Of a stretch of DNA of 64,000 nt, positions 1-12,305 are shown piece by piece (positions within the stretch are counted from its first letter, which is position 1; the number at the start of each line of letters is the position of its first letter). The position numbers were made by a program, and so were the translations under genes. The stretch comes from Cranoglanis bouderius (taxonomy: Eukaryota > Chordata > Actinopteri > Siluriformes > Cranoglanididae), in assembly GCA_023630585.1 (NCBI GenBank), contig CM042560.1, forward strand, positions 10,356,001 through 10,420,000. The letters run 5' to 3'. The notes below the pieces were generated by a model that did no database searches, was not told the DNA's origin, and saw only the letters and a program-made list of their open reading frames with translations.

Positions 1-1840
1 GAAACGTACATAACACGATACGACACTTTATTTTTGTCCATCTTAAAACTGCAGACATATGTTCCCGCAGACATTTAAATCATCCAACTTGATAGACTTG
101 GGACGGTTCGCCATGGTATCAGCAATTGTCGATAGATTCTAACTATCGTGATGACTAAGGCCACAATGCCTGGTGATTACGCTAGCTGTACGTCATTGAA
201 AATGTCCTGGAAAAAGTCCTTAATCTCTTGAGCCGCACTAGCCCGTGTACTGGCCGGATATCACACGGTTTTACGAGGTTTAAGATTACAATATAGACTA
301 CTTTCTAAAAATGTTAATAATATTAACAAACTATACATCATTTGAAAGGTCTAAGGGGTTAGTGTCAATATATGGTCTCAGTTTTACGATATAGATACTC
401 CAGCAACAGTAATATAGTAGTTTGTGTTGGGAGTAGAAATGACAACATGAAAAATAAAAACGGGATTTCATACCTTTATGATATAGCGATCACGAGTCGA
501 ATCTAATCTGTCGCAGCTAGGTAAAAAGTCCATGAAAACCATCTAGTGGCAAACATCCAATGCTACTATTTGTAAACAAAAGTATATAAACTGTGAAATA
601 TTGCTATATAATCCATTGTTTACAGAAGAATTCTTCTGCATGACCTTCCCTCCATCATCGTTCTTCAAAAGAATATACAGTCCGAGCACCATTTACGTCG
701 CAAAACTGTATATGGCAGTGAAAAATAGTCTTCCAAACACATTAGCCCACATCCAAAGTTTGTTTTAAAATGCAGGGCGGTAGTTTCACGCATAATATCC
801 AAACAGTGCTGTCGAAAATTGTGACGCCTTGATCGGTGTCTGAATATCCTGCGAACCAATAACTTCATGGAAAAATGTTGATTGACATGTATGGCCGCCC
901 ATCACAGCCATATCAGCATGTGTAAAGAACAAATGTATGTTTTTTGAGGCTGTATGGGCAGCCATCACAGTCACAGCTCCAGGTGGCCAGCGTTTTAAAA
1001 AGGCACTAGTCAGACAAAAAAACTTGCAGGGACCACGTTTTTTGGTCTATCATCCTCAAACTTGAAACATAACTTCTTTAGACTAGTGGCTGTGAGCACA
1101 TTGCATTTCTAGATATTGTCAGCATGTTTATCATTGTTATTTTTTAATGGAAAAAAGAGTGTTATGCAACAAACATTTCCATTCCAGTGTACTTCAGCCT
1201 CTCTAAGTTTTTAATTTTTTTTTTTTAACATATATTAATTTTGAAACTTGAAAAATAAAGCTCAGAGTGTCTTCTTTCAAATGATACTTTAATGGGTTCA
1301 GGAAAAACAACCTTTTAAGTGAAAGTAGGTCATTTTCATGTGTTGGGCTTAGAGTGGGGGTGCATCTCAAGAGGTTAAAAAGAGTAGGAACCCTGATTAC
1401 ACACTGGTGGTGAGTCGAGCGAACCTGCTCTCTGAACTTGTGTATCAGCAGCTGTGATGTGAGCAGGAGACCCATAGTGAGTTCAAGACAGTCACTAACA
1501 TCTGTTCAGAAAGTTGGTAAATTTCTCTTTTTAAAAAAAATTAAATTCATTAAAACGGTCTTAACGTTGCCAAATCTAGCAACATTCTCTATGCTGGCAA
1601 CACTGATTTTATGGAAAAGTTGGGGGTTGGTCTTAAACACGAGTGCAACACTGATGTCAGTCTGAACTTGGTGGTGCTTGTTTCATTCCCGAGCTGTTCT
1701 ACATGACATCAGGCCTTGTAAATGTATCCTTTTAGGCCCTGTTCACACCTGTCATAAACATGCATCCAGGGTTATTAGATCAGTGGGCAGCACTATGTAC
1801 ACAGGGTTTTCCCTACCATAGAAAGGCCTAGGCGCAGAGC
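1..1840. other. No recognisable feature
   Basis: AT-rich anonymous sequence, presumably intergenic or upstream intron of kdm6a. The open frames here are short (at most about 90 codons) and lack protein-like composition or splice-supported continuation. No terminal repeats, tRNA or conserved exon were recognised. Confidence 0.6.
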
Positions 1841-2386
1841 CTAAGTGTTTTGGCGGCGCACGAATAAAAGTAAGAGGGCATTTAGCCAACATATCACAAT
1901 AAATGTTAATACAACGGTGAGAGTTCTATGCGCTGACAAAAAAAAAACAACAAAAAAACGGAAAGGTGGCTTGATCTCAAACGGAAAGGCAAGCTGGCAA
2001 CAGGAATTGGCAATCAGTGTTTGGACATGCGTTTGTGTGATTGGTGTGTGACAGATGCTTATCGCCAAGCTAATCAGACAGCTGATTGGATATTTCTCTG
2101 TACCGTCACCTCGGGATGGTTGTTAACCATCAACTCAGATAAGCAAGCTGCAAACCATCGATAAGGTAAACCTCAACAACGAATAGTATCAATATCGCAC
2201 TAGCGATAGCAGAGATAGCAGAGCAAAAGATATAACTGATGTTATAATACATTTACAAGAAATTGCTAACCTAGCTAACTTACATAGATATTCATGTACT
2301 GAATTAAGTTACTTTAGCCAGTGAAGCGTGTATCTCGTATGAACTAACGTTAGTATCTAACATGGCTTGGTAGCTCAACAAAGTTA

Positions 2387-2605
2387 GACTGCGTTCACAT
2401 GTAACGTCTTATTCTGATGAAAACTGCTGCTCAAAGCGTTTTTTCATATGAAAAAACAAAACAAAAATGCTGCTCCAAAATGCAGGTGAGCACCTCCCAG
2501 AAGCAGCTCGGGCGATTTTGAAAACACGGTCTACGCCATAGGATTATTCTATAAAACAGGTGCTGACCGCTTCGGAAAAAAAAGACGTTACGTGTGAACA
2601 CAGCC
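2387..2605. mobile_element. PIF/Harbinger-type miniature element (219 bp)
   Basis: The left end reads GACTGCGTTCACATGTAACG and the right end, reverse complemented, GGCTGTGTTCACACGTAACG: imperfect terminal inverted repeats of about 24 bp. The element is flanked on both sides by TTA (2384-2386 and 2606-2608), the target duplication typical of the PIF/Harbinger superfamily. No coding capacity. Family assignment rests on the TTA and the end structure only. Confidence 0.65.
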
Positions 2606-2608
2606 TTA

Positions 2609-3620
2609 AAAAGCTTCTTCTCCGAACACTTGCGGGTTGTGCGGCTTGTCCCACGACCGTCCTTAACACAAATTGTTTTCTCCCCCGTTCCTGCAGTGAA
2701 GTGTGAGAACCAGTTGGCTACATAATTTTTATATTTCATTTTTGTAAAATAAATTGTAGCCTATTTTGCCATAACTTGTGAATTATTTATTACTTATTTG
2801 TGAAGTTGCAATCAAAATTATTGTACCGCCATTGCAAATCAGGTTTATTGTCAAAATGTACAGACTTTCGGCTGTTTGCAATGAACAAATCAAACAAAAG
2901 CAATTGAAATAGTTCAGCACAACAAATGCTTCAAGTAGTTTCCCCAAAATCAACTGAAAATGCACCTTATAATGACTTCTCCAGTTTCAAAATTATTCAA
3001 CCCCCTGAATAGAATCCCTCACGATTCAAATGTGCAGTGTTTGCATGTATAATGTGCTTTATTTAATCTTAAATTCAACGAATATTCGAAGTTCGAAGTT
3101 TAATGTGATATTGATAAAAAATGTAGACGTATTTTTACTCATGTGACAGTGATGTGACCCATTCAACTCAAAAGAAACAATATGCTTTATTGCCGTTGTT
3201 GTGCCTGCTATCCAGTTTGATAGTGTTGTTAAAGATTAATGTAACTTTATACAACCTTCAGATTGCATTTTTAAATGACGGAAATGACACAGGCCAAAGC
3301 TTCTTACGTTTTTACGCATGTGCAGTATAGAGATGTAGGCGTTTCCAGATGTTTCAGTGTGGATGAGCAGTTTTTGGAAAACATAGAGCTCTGATAAAGT
3401 TCATAAAAATCACATTTTGTTTTTGTTGTTACTTTGGCACAGCCACACAGTGAAGGACAGCACGTCAGTGTTTTTGGTAATTTTGTTATTTTTATTTGAC
3501 AACAGATAACAAGGCTTGTATTTTTCATATTAAAGCAAATAAAAATATGAAGTACAAAAATGTGCAGCATAAAAACATAAACATCATAATGCCAGCATCA
3601 AAAATATCTTAAAATAAATA
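2609..3620. other. Anonymous AT-rich sequence
   Basis: No gene, terminal repeat or known repeat recognised. It shows some AT-rich simple sequence and short frames only. Confidence 0.55.
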
Positions 3621-3629
3621 TTTTTATTA

Positions 3630-3890
3630 TTTAAGTTCCACCAGCATGTTCTCCCCGTGCTTCAGGGTTTTCCTCTGGGTACTCCGGTTTCCTCCCGCAA
3701 TCCAAAGCCATGTGATGTAGGCTGATTGGCATTTCCAAATTGTCCATAGTGTGTGAAAGTGTTTATGAATGTGTGTACAATTGTGCCCTGTGATGGGTTG
3801 GCACCCTGTCCAGGCTCCTCCATGACCCTTTGACCCTGCGACCCTGTGACCCTAGGATAAGCGGTACAGACAGTGGATGGAGGAAGTTCC
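3630..3890 (+). repeat. Dispersed fish repeat (CTCCGGTTTCCTCCCGCA type)
   Basis: The stretch with GTACTCCGGTTTCCTCCCGC, CAATCCAAAGCCATGTGATG and the ending around GGATAAGCGGTACAGACAG resembles a very abundant dispersed repeat of teleost genomes (recalled, not searched). The opposite-strand open frame across it is a shadow of the repeat. Confidence 0.55.
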
Positions 3891-4333
3891 ACCAGCACAG
3901 TTAGGCCAAATCCCAAATGACTTCCTCATAAAAAAGTGATGTAAAGTACAGCTTTAAAAACAATGAAACTACTCTTTCAAGTAAAATAATGCTGCATTCA
4001 GCTTACCTTGGAAGTGGGAAGAGCTTGGAATTATGTTATTTTCAACCTTTTTCAGCTTCAGAGTGGGGGTTGTTCTAAAGCAAATACTTGTGTATATTCA
4101 GCATAACTCATTTAAAGCTAAGAAGTGCTACTTTGCTTACTGCTGATGCTGTGCACAGCCGTGTTGATTTGACGTTGCTTGCTTAACTCTGAAGAGGAGT
4201 TGAGTTGTAGGAGTTCCGGGTAGAACAAACTTTCAGTACCATTTTTTTGTTCGTGTACTTAAAATAAAATCCACAAACGGAGTGTTACAAATATAAACTT
4301 CAGACCAAAATTTTACATTAACACAACTGTTTG

Positions 4334-4620
<287 letters not shown>

Positions 4621-4657
<37 letters not shown>
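4621..4657. repeat. (GT)n microsatellite
   Basis: About 18 TG units between the miniature-element fragment and the following Tc1-like element. Confidence 0.95.
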
Positions 4658-4666
<9 letters not shown>

Positions 4667-4681
4667 TAATATATACACACA

Positions 4682-6186
4682 CAGTACTGTGCAAAGGTTT
4701 TAGGCATGTTAATAGTTTATATTTATCAATGAACACAATGTACAGTGGGTGAACAGAATAAAAATCTGCATAAAATCAATATTTGGTGTGACCACCCTTC
4801 AGCCTTCAAAACGGCATCAATTCTTCTAGGTACACTTGCACACAGTTTTTGAAGGAACTCGACAGGTAGGCTGGCCCAAACATCTTGGATAACTAACCAC
4901 AGTTCTTCTGCAGATTTAGGCAACCTCAGTTGCTTCTCTCTATTCATGTAATCCCAGACAGACTCGATGATGTTGAGATCAGGGCTCTGTGGGGGCCATA
5001 CCATCACTTCCAGGACTCCTTGTTCTTCTTTAGGCTGATGATAGTTCTTAATGACTTTCGCTGTATGTTTGGGGTCGTTGTCATGCTGCAGAATAAATTT
5101 GGGGCCAATCAGATGCCTCCCTAATGGTATTGCATGATGGATAAGTATCTGCCTGTACTTCTCAGCATTGAAGAGACCATTAATTCTGACCAAATCCCCA
5201 ACTCCATTTGCAGGAATGCAGCCCCAAACTTGCAAGGAACCTCCACCATGCTTCACTGTTGCCTGCAGACACTCATTCGTGTACCACTCTCCAGCCCTTC
5301 AGCAAACAAACTGCTCTCTGCTACAACCAAATATGTCAAATTTTGACACATCAGTCCAGAGCACCTGCTGCCATTTTCCTGCACCCCAGTTCCTGTGTTT
5401 TTGTGCATAGTTGAGTTGCTTGGCTCTGTTTCCACGTCGGAGGTATGGCTTTTTGGCTGCAAGTCTTCCATCAAGGCCACTTCTGACCAGACTTCTCCGG
5501 ACAATAGATGGGTGTACCAGGGTTCCACTGGTTTCTGCCAAGTCTGAGCTGATGGCACTGCTGAACATCTTCCGATTTTGAAGGGAAGTAAGCCTGATGT
5601 CTTTCAACTGCTGCAGTAAGTTTCCTTGGCTGATCACTGTGTCTACGGTCCTCAACATTGCCCGTTTCTTTGTGTTTCTTCAAAAGAGCTTGGACAGCAC
5701 ATCTGGAAACCCCTGTCTACCTTGAAATTTCTGTCTGGGAGAGACCTTCCTGATGCAGTATAACTACCTTCTGTCTTGTTGCTGTGCTCAGTCTTGCCAT
5801 GGTGTATGACTTTTGACAGTAAACTGTCTTCAGCAACCTCACTTTGGGTTTGGCTGTTCCTCACTCAGTTTTATTCCTCCACAGCTGTTTTTGTTTCAGT
5901 TAATGATTGTGTTTCAACTTACATATTGAATTGATGATTGTTAGCACCTCTTTGGTATAATTGTTTAATCATACACCTGACTATATGCCTACAAAATCCC
6001 AGACTTGTTGCAAGTGTACCTAGAAGAATTGATGCTGTTTTGAAGGTAAAGATTTTTCTTTTGTTTGCTCACTCACTTTGCATTTTGTTAATTGATAGAC
6101 ATGTTAATGGTTTATATTTATTTTTGAAAGCATTCTTACTTTAAAGCATTTTTTCCACACCGACTGAAAATATTTGCACAGCACTG
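4682..6186 (-). mobile_element. Tc1/mariner-like element, DD38E spacing, decayed
   Basis: Left end CAGTACTGTGCAAAGGTTTT; right end, reverse complemented, CAGTGCTGTGCAAATATTTT. Between them lies a minus-strand transposase relic. The outer 180 bp or so of both sides are inverted copies of each other and include the transposase C-terminus: ACACTTGCACACAGTTTTTG at 4832-4851 pairs with sequence near 6005-6050, so the right end also encodes VPRRIDAVLK on the + strand. A TA follows the right end (6187-6188). The spacing between the second catalytic Asp and the Glu is 38 residues, as in the DD38E ('Incomer'-type) group of vertebrate Tc1-like elements. Confidence 0.85.
4726..5800 (-). pseudogene. Tc1-like transposase pseudogene (DD38E)
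   Basis: Cut-and-paste transposase relic read on the minus strand from ATG at 5800 (MARLSTATRQKVVILHQEGL, an N-terminal helix-turn-helix). An in-frame TAG follows about 28 codons in, a frameshift lies near 5590, and a TGA interrupts the frame at 5299-5301 where the context suggests an Arg CGA (CpG decay; inference). Catalytic Asp residues are in LWTDVSKFDIFG and QHDNDPKHTAK; the Glu is in NIIESVWD, with 38 residues between the second Asp and it. The C-terminal 150 or so codons (KHGGGSLQVWGC onwards) are open. Not functional as it stands. Confidence 0.88.
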
Positions 6187-6188
6187 TA

Positions 6189-7245
6189 GAACCACCTTTA
6201 GCAACAATAACTTGAAGTAATTGTTTTCACTAGAAGTTTATCAGTCTCTCACATCATTTTGGAGAGATTTTGGCCCACTCTTCTTTACAACATTGCTTTA
6301 GTTCGTTGACGTTTGAGGGCATTCATTTATGCACAGCTCTCTTAAGATCCTGCCACAGCATCTCAGTCGGGTTGAGGTCTGCACTTTGGCCATTCCAGTT
6401 CCTCTATTTTAGCCATTCAGATGTCGATTTGCTGGTGTGCTTGGGATCATTGTCCTGCTGCATGACCCAATTTCGGCCTAGCTTAAGCTGCTGGACAAAA
6501 GGCCTCACGTTTGTCTCAAGAATATTCTGGTATAAATTGGAGTTCATCGTTGTCTCAATGACTGCAGGTTTTCCAGGTCCTGTGGCTGCAAAATAAGCCC
6601 AAATAATTACCCCGCTATCACTATGCTTGACAGTTAGTATGAGGTGTTTGGCAAAAACCGAACACATCGTATCACCACAAACATGGTGCTGTGCATGATG
6701 ACAAAACATCACCACCGTGGTCTCTTCAGTCCAAAGGATATTGTTCCAGAACATTTGTGGTTTGTTCAGATACAGTTTTGCAAACCAAACTCCTGTGGCC
6801 ATATTCTTTTTTGGAGTGAAGGGGCTTTTTTCCTAGCCACCCTTCCATGAAAGCCATACTTGTTCAGTCTTTTTCTGATTTTGCTGTCATAACCGTAAAC
6901 ATTTATTGTGGTTACAGAGGCCTGTAGGTCGCATGATGTACCTCTTGGGTTTTTCTTTATATCTGAGCATTAAACGGTCTGACTTTGGACTGAGTTTGCT
7001 GCGATGCCCACTCCTAGGAAGATTGGCAATTGGCTTGGATATGGCTTGGCTTGGATATTTCAAATTGTTTGGAGATGGCATTATAACACTTCCTAGATTG
7101 ATGAGCAGCAACAGTTGCTTCTCTGAGGTCATGGCTGATGTAGATCTAGCTACATGTGGTGCGATTTGCACACGTTGCTTGGTCCCTGTCGATTGCTGCT
7201 TGTTCATATTTATTTTTATTTTTGTTCGATAAAACGAATTGTACA
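6189..7245 (-). mobile_element. Decayed Tc1-like element, ends not resolved
   Basis: Directly abuts the previous element. It carries a minus-strand transposase: N-terminal part at about 6887-7130 (INLGSVIMPSPNNLKYPSQA, then PRSGHRSKLSPKSD) and catalytic part at 6404-6802. The first catalytic motif is WTEET where WSDE or WTDE is usual, so the first Asp is replaced by Glu. A stop follows EWLK, and CADLNPTEMLW-like sequence after it shows where the third acidic residue was. Related in sequence to 18741-20014. No clear terminal repeat on the right. Confidence 0.8.
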
Positions 7246-7717
7246 GTCGTAAAGTGTATCAACACAAAACTTGGTAGGTAGATGGAGTACGTCAACCACT
7301 ACTCGGTAGAGGTTGACTGGTTATAAAAATCCACACCGATAGTTGCATCCATTGCGGGAGCGGCTGAGAAGGGTCCTCTGTCATTATGCAGCACGAGAGC
7401 GGCTTCTAGAGGTGAAATTAAAAACCATCACTGATGCCTCATGGTGTTTTTGTCACGTGAGACTACACACTGCATGGAGCTGGATACTTCAGATGCGGAT
7501 TTAAAACATCGGCAACGAAGAGGTATGTATATTAATAAACGCTGTAAAAAAATATTTCATATTGTTAGTTCATGTAAGCTAATGCATTAACTAATGTTAA
7601 CAAATAGGACTTTATTGTAAAGTGTTACCTACGAAATTTACATGCCATGTTTCTGGGTTAGCTAAAAAACACACATTTGTCGTCTAATATTTTAATTAAA
7701 ATTTTAATATTTTTCAG

Positions 7718-9577
7718 ATGGCAAAGGCTTTGAAGAAAGTACCAGCGTGGGAGTATTTTACTGACGTATCACCAGGGAAAGCACAGTTTAATATCTGTCA
7801 CAAAATAATCAGCATGGGGGCAACAACATCTACAGGTAAAAATACCACCACCGTGTGGAGTCATCTCAAGCACATCCATCCAGAAGTCAATGAAGAAGCT
7901 AAAAAAAGAACACAAAAGATCCTTCTCAGCCATCAGTGTCTCAACTTTTTGAAAGCAAGACAGAATGGAAGGATACAGATCCACAGTCTACCAAGATTGA
8001 TGCAGCCATCATTGAAATGCCATTGACAGCCAACCATTTTCAGTGGTTTCAGACCTTGGATTCAGAATGCTCATGTCCCTTATGGAACCCAGGTTCCATA
8101 GATGAAAAATTCTACAGAACAGAAATGCTTGACTAAACATATTGCAGGGTTTTGACAAAAGTCAAAAGTGTAGTGACGAGGACAACTGACTGTTGGTCTG
8201 GAACTACGGAGTCCCTGATGGGCCTAACTGGACATTTCATCTATGAGGACTGGTCTAGTAAGCACATGGTGCTAAATGTCAACCCATGACTGGCTCACAC
8301 ATAGCCAGTTATATTTAAGAAACCTTCCTGAACATGTTAGAAGATTGGGATATTGCAACAGAACGTGTAGTTCTTGTCCTAAGAGATGGGGGGTGCAAAC
8401 ATGATAAAAGGTATGAAACTGGCTGATCTTCCTGATTTGAACTGCACTGCACACACACACACTTCAGTTCATTATTAATTATGGCCTATCTAGTCAGAGA
8501 GCTGTCCTGGACATTATTGCCATTTTTGAAAAGCTGTGCAACTCACTTTGGCCACTCTGTACTGGCCAAACAGGGGCTAGGGACCATTGAGGAGGAGCTG
8601 GGTATCCCAAAGCACATCATCATCCAAGCAGTTCAAGCTCATTGGAACTCAACACTTCACATGCTAAAGAGAATGTATGAACAGAGGCGGGCACTGAATG
8701 TATTTGATGGTGAACACTGCCATATCAGCTTCTTATCTGCTGTACAGTGGGACATTGTCTGTCACACTGGCTCCCATAGAAGAAGTCATAATGGAGATGA
8801 GCCACTCTGAGTCTTCAGCAGCATGCATTATCCCCATTGTGTCTGTTCTGAAGTTCAAGTTCAGTTTATGTGTATAGCACTTTTAACAATGGACATTGTC
8901 CCAAAGCAGCTTTATAGAAGTATATAAATTCAGGCCATAGATTTTAAATTTATGAATTTATCCCCAATGAGCAAGCCAGCAGCGTCGGTGGCAAGGAAAA
9001 ACTCCCTGAAGCTGATGCTGCAGGCAAGACCATGCTTGACAGCCTGACAAAGCAGTTCTCCAAGGCAATAGAAACAAAGATTCTGGTTCTAGTAACTCTC
9101 CTTGAGCCCCAATACAAGGGCCATGTCTTTACCTCTGAAGATATGCTCCAGAAAGCAGAACTGTGGCTGAAGGAGGGCATGGCAAGCTCAGAGAAGATCC
9201 GAGCCCCCCTCTAGAAAGACCTGAGTGGGAAGAGGCCTCGGATCCACAGGGGCAAAGAAGCAGAGAATCCATCAGCCCACTTTAGTGGACACCCTGTATG
9301 TTAGGGTCCTTGAGGCCACAGCTGTGTCTCCTAGGCTGTACAGCTTTCAGAGTGAGCTTGAGTGCTTTATCAAAGTCTGTCATTGAAAGAAGTGACATGT
9401 CTCAGCAGTGGTGGTAGAAAAATGAAGTGGGATTTAAAACTCTTTCACCTCTGCCCAAGAAATTCTTGTGCCCCCTACCCTCCAAGTGAAACAGTGTTCA
9501 GTGAAGTGGACATATTTTATGACCCCAGCAGGAGGCGACCGACACCATGCACACCAACTCTGCTTTCTGAATTATAA
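7718..9577 (+). pseudogene. hAT (ZBED-like) transposase pseudogene
   Basis: The N-terminal part (MAKALKKVPAWEYFTDVSPG) has a BED-type zinc finger: CHKIISMG, then VWSHLKHIHPEV with the two His. The position where the first Cys pair normally starts reads QFNIC, so one zinc ligand appears lost. The frame shifts near 7990 and again later. hAT core pieces follow at 8481-8810 (AVQAHWNSTLHMLKRMYEQR) and 9032-9214 (LVTLLEPQYKGHVFTSEDM). The C-terminal dimerisation region is at 9460-9570 (PPSETVFSEVDIFYD). A repeat insertion splits it at 8852-9010. Several stops and frameshifts make it inactive. Confidence 0.85.
8852..9010 (+). repeat. Dispersed repeat nested in the hAT element
   Basis: The block with AGTTCAGTTTATGTGTATAG, CATTGTCCCAAAGCAGCTTT and TGGCAAGGAAAAACTCCCTG matches an abundant otophysan fish repeat as I recall it. 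hAT-like protein similarity resumes right after it. It must have inserted after the hAT element. Confidence 0.6.
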
Positions 9578-10098
9578 TTTGAAGCTTCTTTACTTTGAAT
9601 ATTAAAATAGAACTGCCAGAACTAGAAAATGGATCATGTTATACTTTTGATCTATTGCAGTCTTTTAATAGGACCTGTTAAATTTCAAATTAAATTTTAA
9701 ATTTAAGTTTCAAAAGTTCAAAATTTGTTCTGTTATTTGAGTTTGAGGTATTTTTTAATTCATTTTGGATGTCTCCATTTTTATTTGTTATTTGGTGTGT
9801 TACGTTTTAGATCGGTTTGGATGTATATCTTTTTTTACTTTAATATTTATTAATAGTTAATATATATTAATATTTATATATTTATTTCATTTAATAAAGT
9901 ACAGTACATTTTCATGGTACAGTCAGTACTGTTTATTTTTGTAATAAAGTTCAGCAATATTTTACTGAGTGTTATGTTTTCATTCAGTATCAATTTTTAA
10001 AAAAAACTATTGGTTGATTAATCGGTTATCGCCAGGTACTGCCCAACTTAGTTATTGGTATCGGTAAAATCCATTATCGGTTGACCTCTACTACTAGC

Positions 10099-10813
10099 AA
10101 AATGAAATTAACAAATTGAGCCTTTTGGCGGTGCTGTAGCGTCCTGCCCAACTCCCATTTGTTCCACTTTTTTCAAAACGGACATTTTGTCCAAAAAGAG
10201 TTTCCTCATTTCCCCAATTGCCCTCCCACATCTCCAATAGACAATTTTTTAAGACTTGATCCTCATTTAAAACACTGTATCTGTACTATCCATGGACTTT
10301 GGCAACAAGCTGTTTGAAGAAAAACAGGGGCACATTCATGAACCTGTTCACTCATTGTCAGGATTTATCATGGCTTCTTGCAGCTTGTGGCAAATGTTTC
10401 TGTTATCTGTACACTTGATATTCTGTGTAGAAAAATCCAACAAAGGAATATGCAAAAAAAAAAAAAAAATAGTAATATGATTAAGTAGAACACAATGTTG
10501 CCACTTTCAAACCAAAACAACAGTAACAGAACATTTGAATCCTATTAGCAAATGTCCCAAAACTGATTACAAATTCCAAGTATATTTGTATTTTTTTTCT
10601 GTATATTTGTAAGATTTGTGGATTGTTAGGATCTCTGTGGCTAACTAAACTTTCTCCTTACAACAGTATAAGTTCTTTACAGGGGGCATTTACATTCAGT
10701 GACTATTCAAAGGGAAAATTTGTCCTTAGTGCTTCATGGTAGCTACCCAATAAAACAGTGGTATTCTACATACAGTACAGAGTTTTCACTAGGAATGTTG
10801 GTGCCTGTCATGG
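10099..10813. other. Anonymous sequence
   Basis: Contains a poly-A tract at about 10455-10469 but no gene or element ends that I recognise. The open frame at 10292-10480 has no recognisable product. Confidence 0.5.
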
Positions 10814-11090
10814 TGTCCAGGTACCCTCTACTAATATTGGCACCCTTGGTAAATATGAGCAAAGAAGGCTGTGAAAAATTGTATTTATTGTTTAACCTTT
10901 TGATCTTTTGTTTAAAAAATTCACAAAAATACTCTGCTCTCATGGATATCAAACAATTGCAAACAAAACACAGGTTTATCCAAAAAAAAAAAAAAAAAAA
11001 AAAACTTTGTTAAATATAGGTGTGCAACAATTATTGGCACCCCTATGCCCCTATGAATTCTTATGAGAAAGATATATTTAAAGTATTTAC
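10814..11090 (+). mobile_element. Deleted Tc1-type copy of the family at 60916
   Basis: From TACTAATATTGGCACCCTTG through GGTAAATATGAGCAAAGAAG to AACAATTATTGGCACCC it matches the first 220 bp of the element at 60916. It then jumps to GAATTCTTATGAGAAAG, the inverse of sequence at about 62262-62292. So the transposase part is missing and only the two ends remain. A poly-A run (10982-11004) lies inside. Confidence 0.7.
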
Positions 11091-11126
11091 CCATTTGTAA
11101 AAAAAAAACAAAAAAAAAACCAAAAA

Positions 11127-11130
<4 letters not shown>

Positions 11131-11221
<91 letters not shown>
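11131..11221. repeat. (AT)n microsatellite
   Basis: About 45 TA units directly downstream of the deleted Tc1-type copy. Confidence 0.95.
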
Positions 11222-11225
<4 letters not shown>

Positions 11226-11855
11226 TTTTTTAAAATAAAAAGTACACCTAAAGGTTTTCACAAAAATATTATGCCAATTATCATATACCTGAATGTGTGG
11301 CTAAATTGTTCCAAAGGGATTTTTTTATGGCTTGAGTCAATGAATCCGATCAAATAACAATTTTCATTGAGCACTTTGTTACGAGATATTTTTGTTTTTA
11401 TGTGCAAAACATATATACTTATTCTGATGAACAATTATTTAAGTTTAACCCCACCCCCCTATGTGTGATCACACTCCAGTCTTGTCGGATATCCTCAAAC
11501 ATTGCGGTAAACATACCCTTCAACTTTTGTTCAAATCCATTGAAGCAATCCTGAAGTATAGCCATTTCAGTAAATTAGGCTCCACCTCGCATAAATTGGC
11601 ATGTACTGGCCATATTTTACACATCTCAGTATAATTTGAACAAGTTTTGAGGAACAGACTCCCTGTTTAGGGAGTAGTTTCACTAATTTCTTGAAGATGG
11701 GGCAAAATTCGTAGGACTAGTTAGCAAATGTAGGTTTCACAGTGTAGAAACCTGGTGTGTGGGGGTAGGAAAGAGGACTGGGGGAGACAGGTTTTTTTTC
11801 GTGCTTCTTTTATTTTAAATTTTTCTGTGAGCATTTTTCAGCGTTATTTCTCACT

Positions 11856-11900
<45 letters not shown>

Positions 11901-12305
11901 GATTACACACAGATTAGGATCATCACCTGTTAACTACCTGCATAGTATTGAGTTCATCCCAGTTTACCTAATCAACAGTGAGTGTGCTTTGATGATCAAA
12001 CTTGCAGTGAGCAAAGAGAAAATGCTCATAACCTACATGTAGTCACACACCATGCTTGAAATGCAACTCTTGTGATTACTATTAACACAGAATTTATTAT
12101 TCAAACTTTTTAGACGCTCAAAAATCTAATCCTCTAAAATATAGAGTCATCAATAGACCAGATACTATTTGGATAGCCTATTATTCTTAGAACAGTAGTA
12201 ACTCACATTACAGTGCATGAAAGCATGTGCTGTGTGGATGCAAGTAAATCGGGCATATCAGTGGTACAGATCAAACTACGGTCAACCCTGGCAACTGTGT
12301 ACGTA
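11222..12305. other. Anonymous sequence with (CA)n at 11861-11899
   Basis: No gene or transposon recognised. A CA microsatellite lies at about 11861-11899. The open frame across it (11755-12042) encodes the repeat (HTHTH run) and is not a gene. Confidence 0.6.

Larger units (their letters stand above)
7307..10090 (+). mobile_element. hAT-type DNA transposon, end to end but dead (2784 bp)
   Basis: Left end TAGAGGTTGACTGGTTATAA; right end, reverse complemented, TAGAGGTCAACCGATAATGG. Flanking 8-mers are CTACTCGG (7299-7306) and CTACTAGC (10091-10098), 6 of 8 identical, fitting a decayed 8-bp hAT duplication. Inside are remnants of a BED-finger hAT transposase in broken frames, and a 160-bp dispersed repeat inserted at about 8852-9010. 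A possible 5' intron (AAGAG|GTATGT near 7522 to TTTTTCAG at 7717) precedes the ATG at 7718. Confidence 0.82.

Noticed and set aside
1..640. Possible gene start or promoter at the window start
   Set aside because: No long frame, CpG cluster, or recognisable motif supports it.
2431..2739. 102-codon minus frame
   Set aside because: It crosses the right end of a miniature element and has no recognisable product.
3662..3916. 84-codon minus frame
   Set aside because: Opposite-strand shadow of a dispersed fish repeat.
11755..12042. 95-codon frame with HTHTHT
   Set aside because: A CA microsatellite gives its length; no domain outside it.
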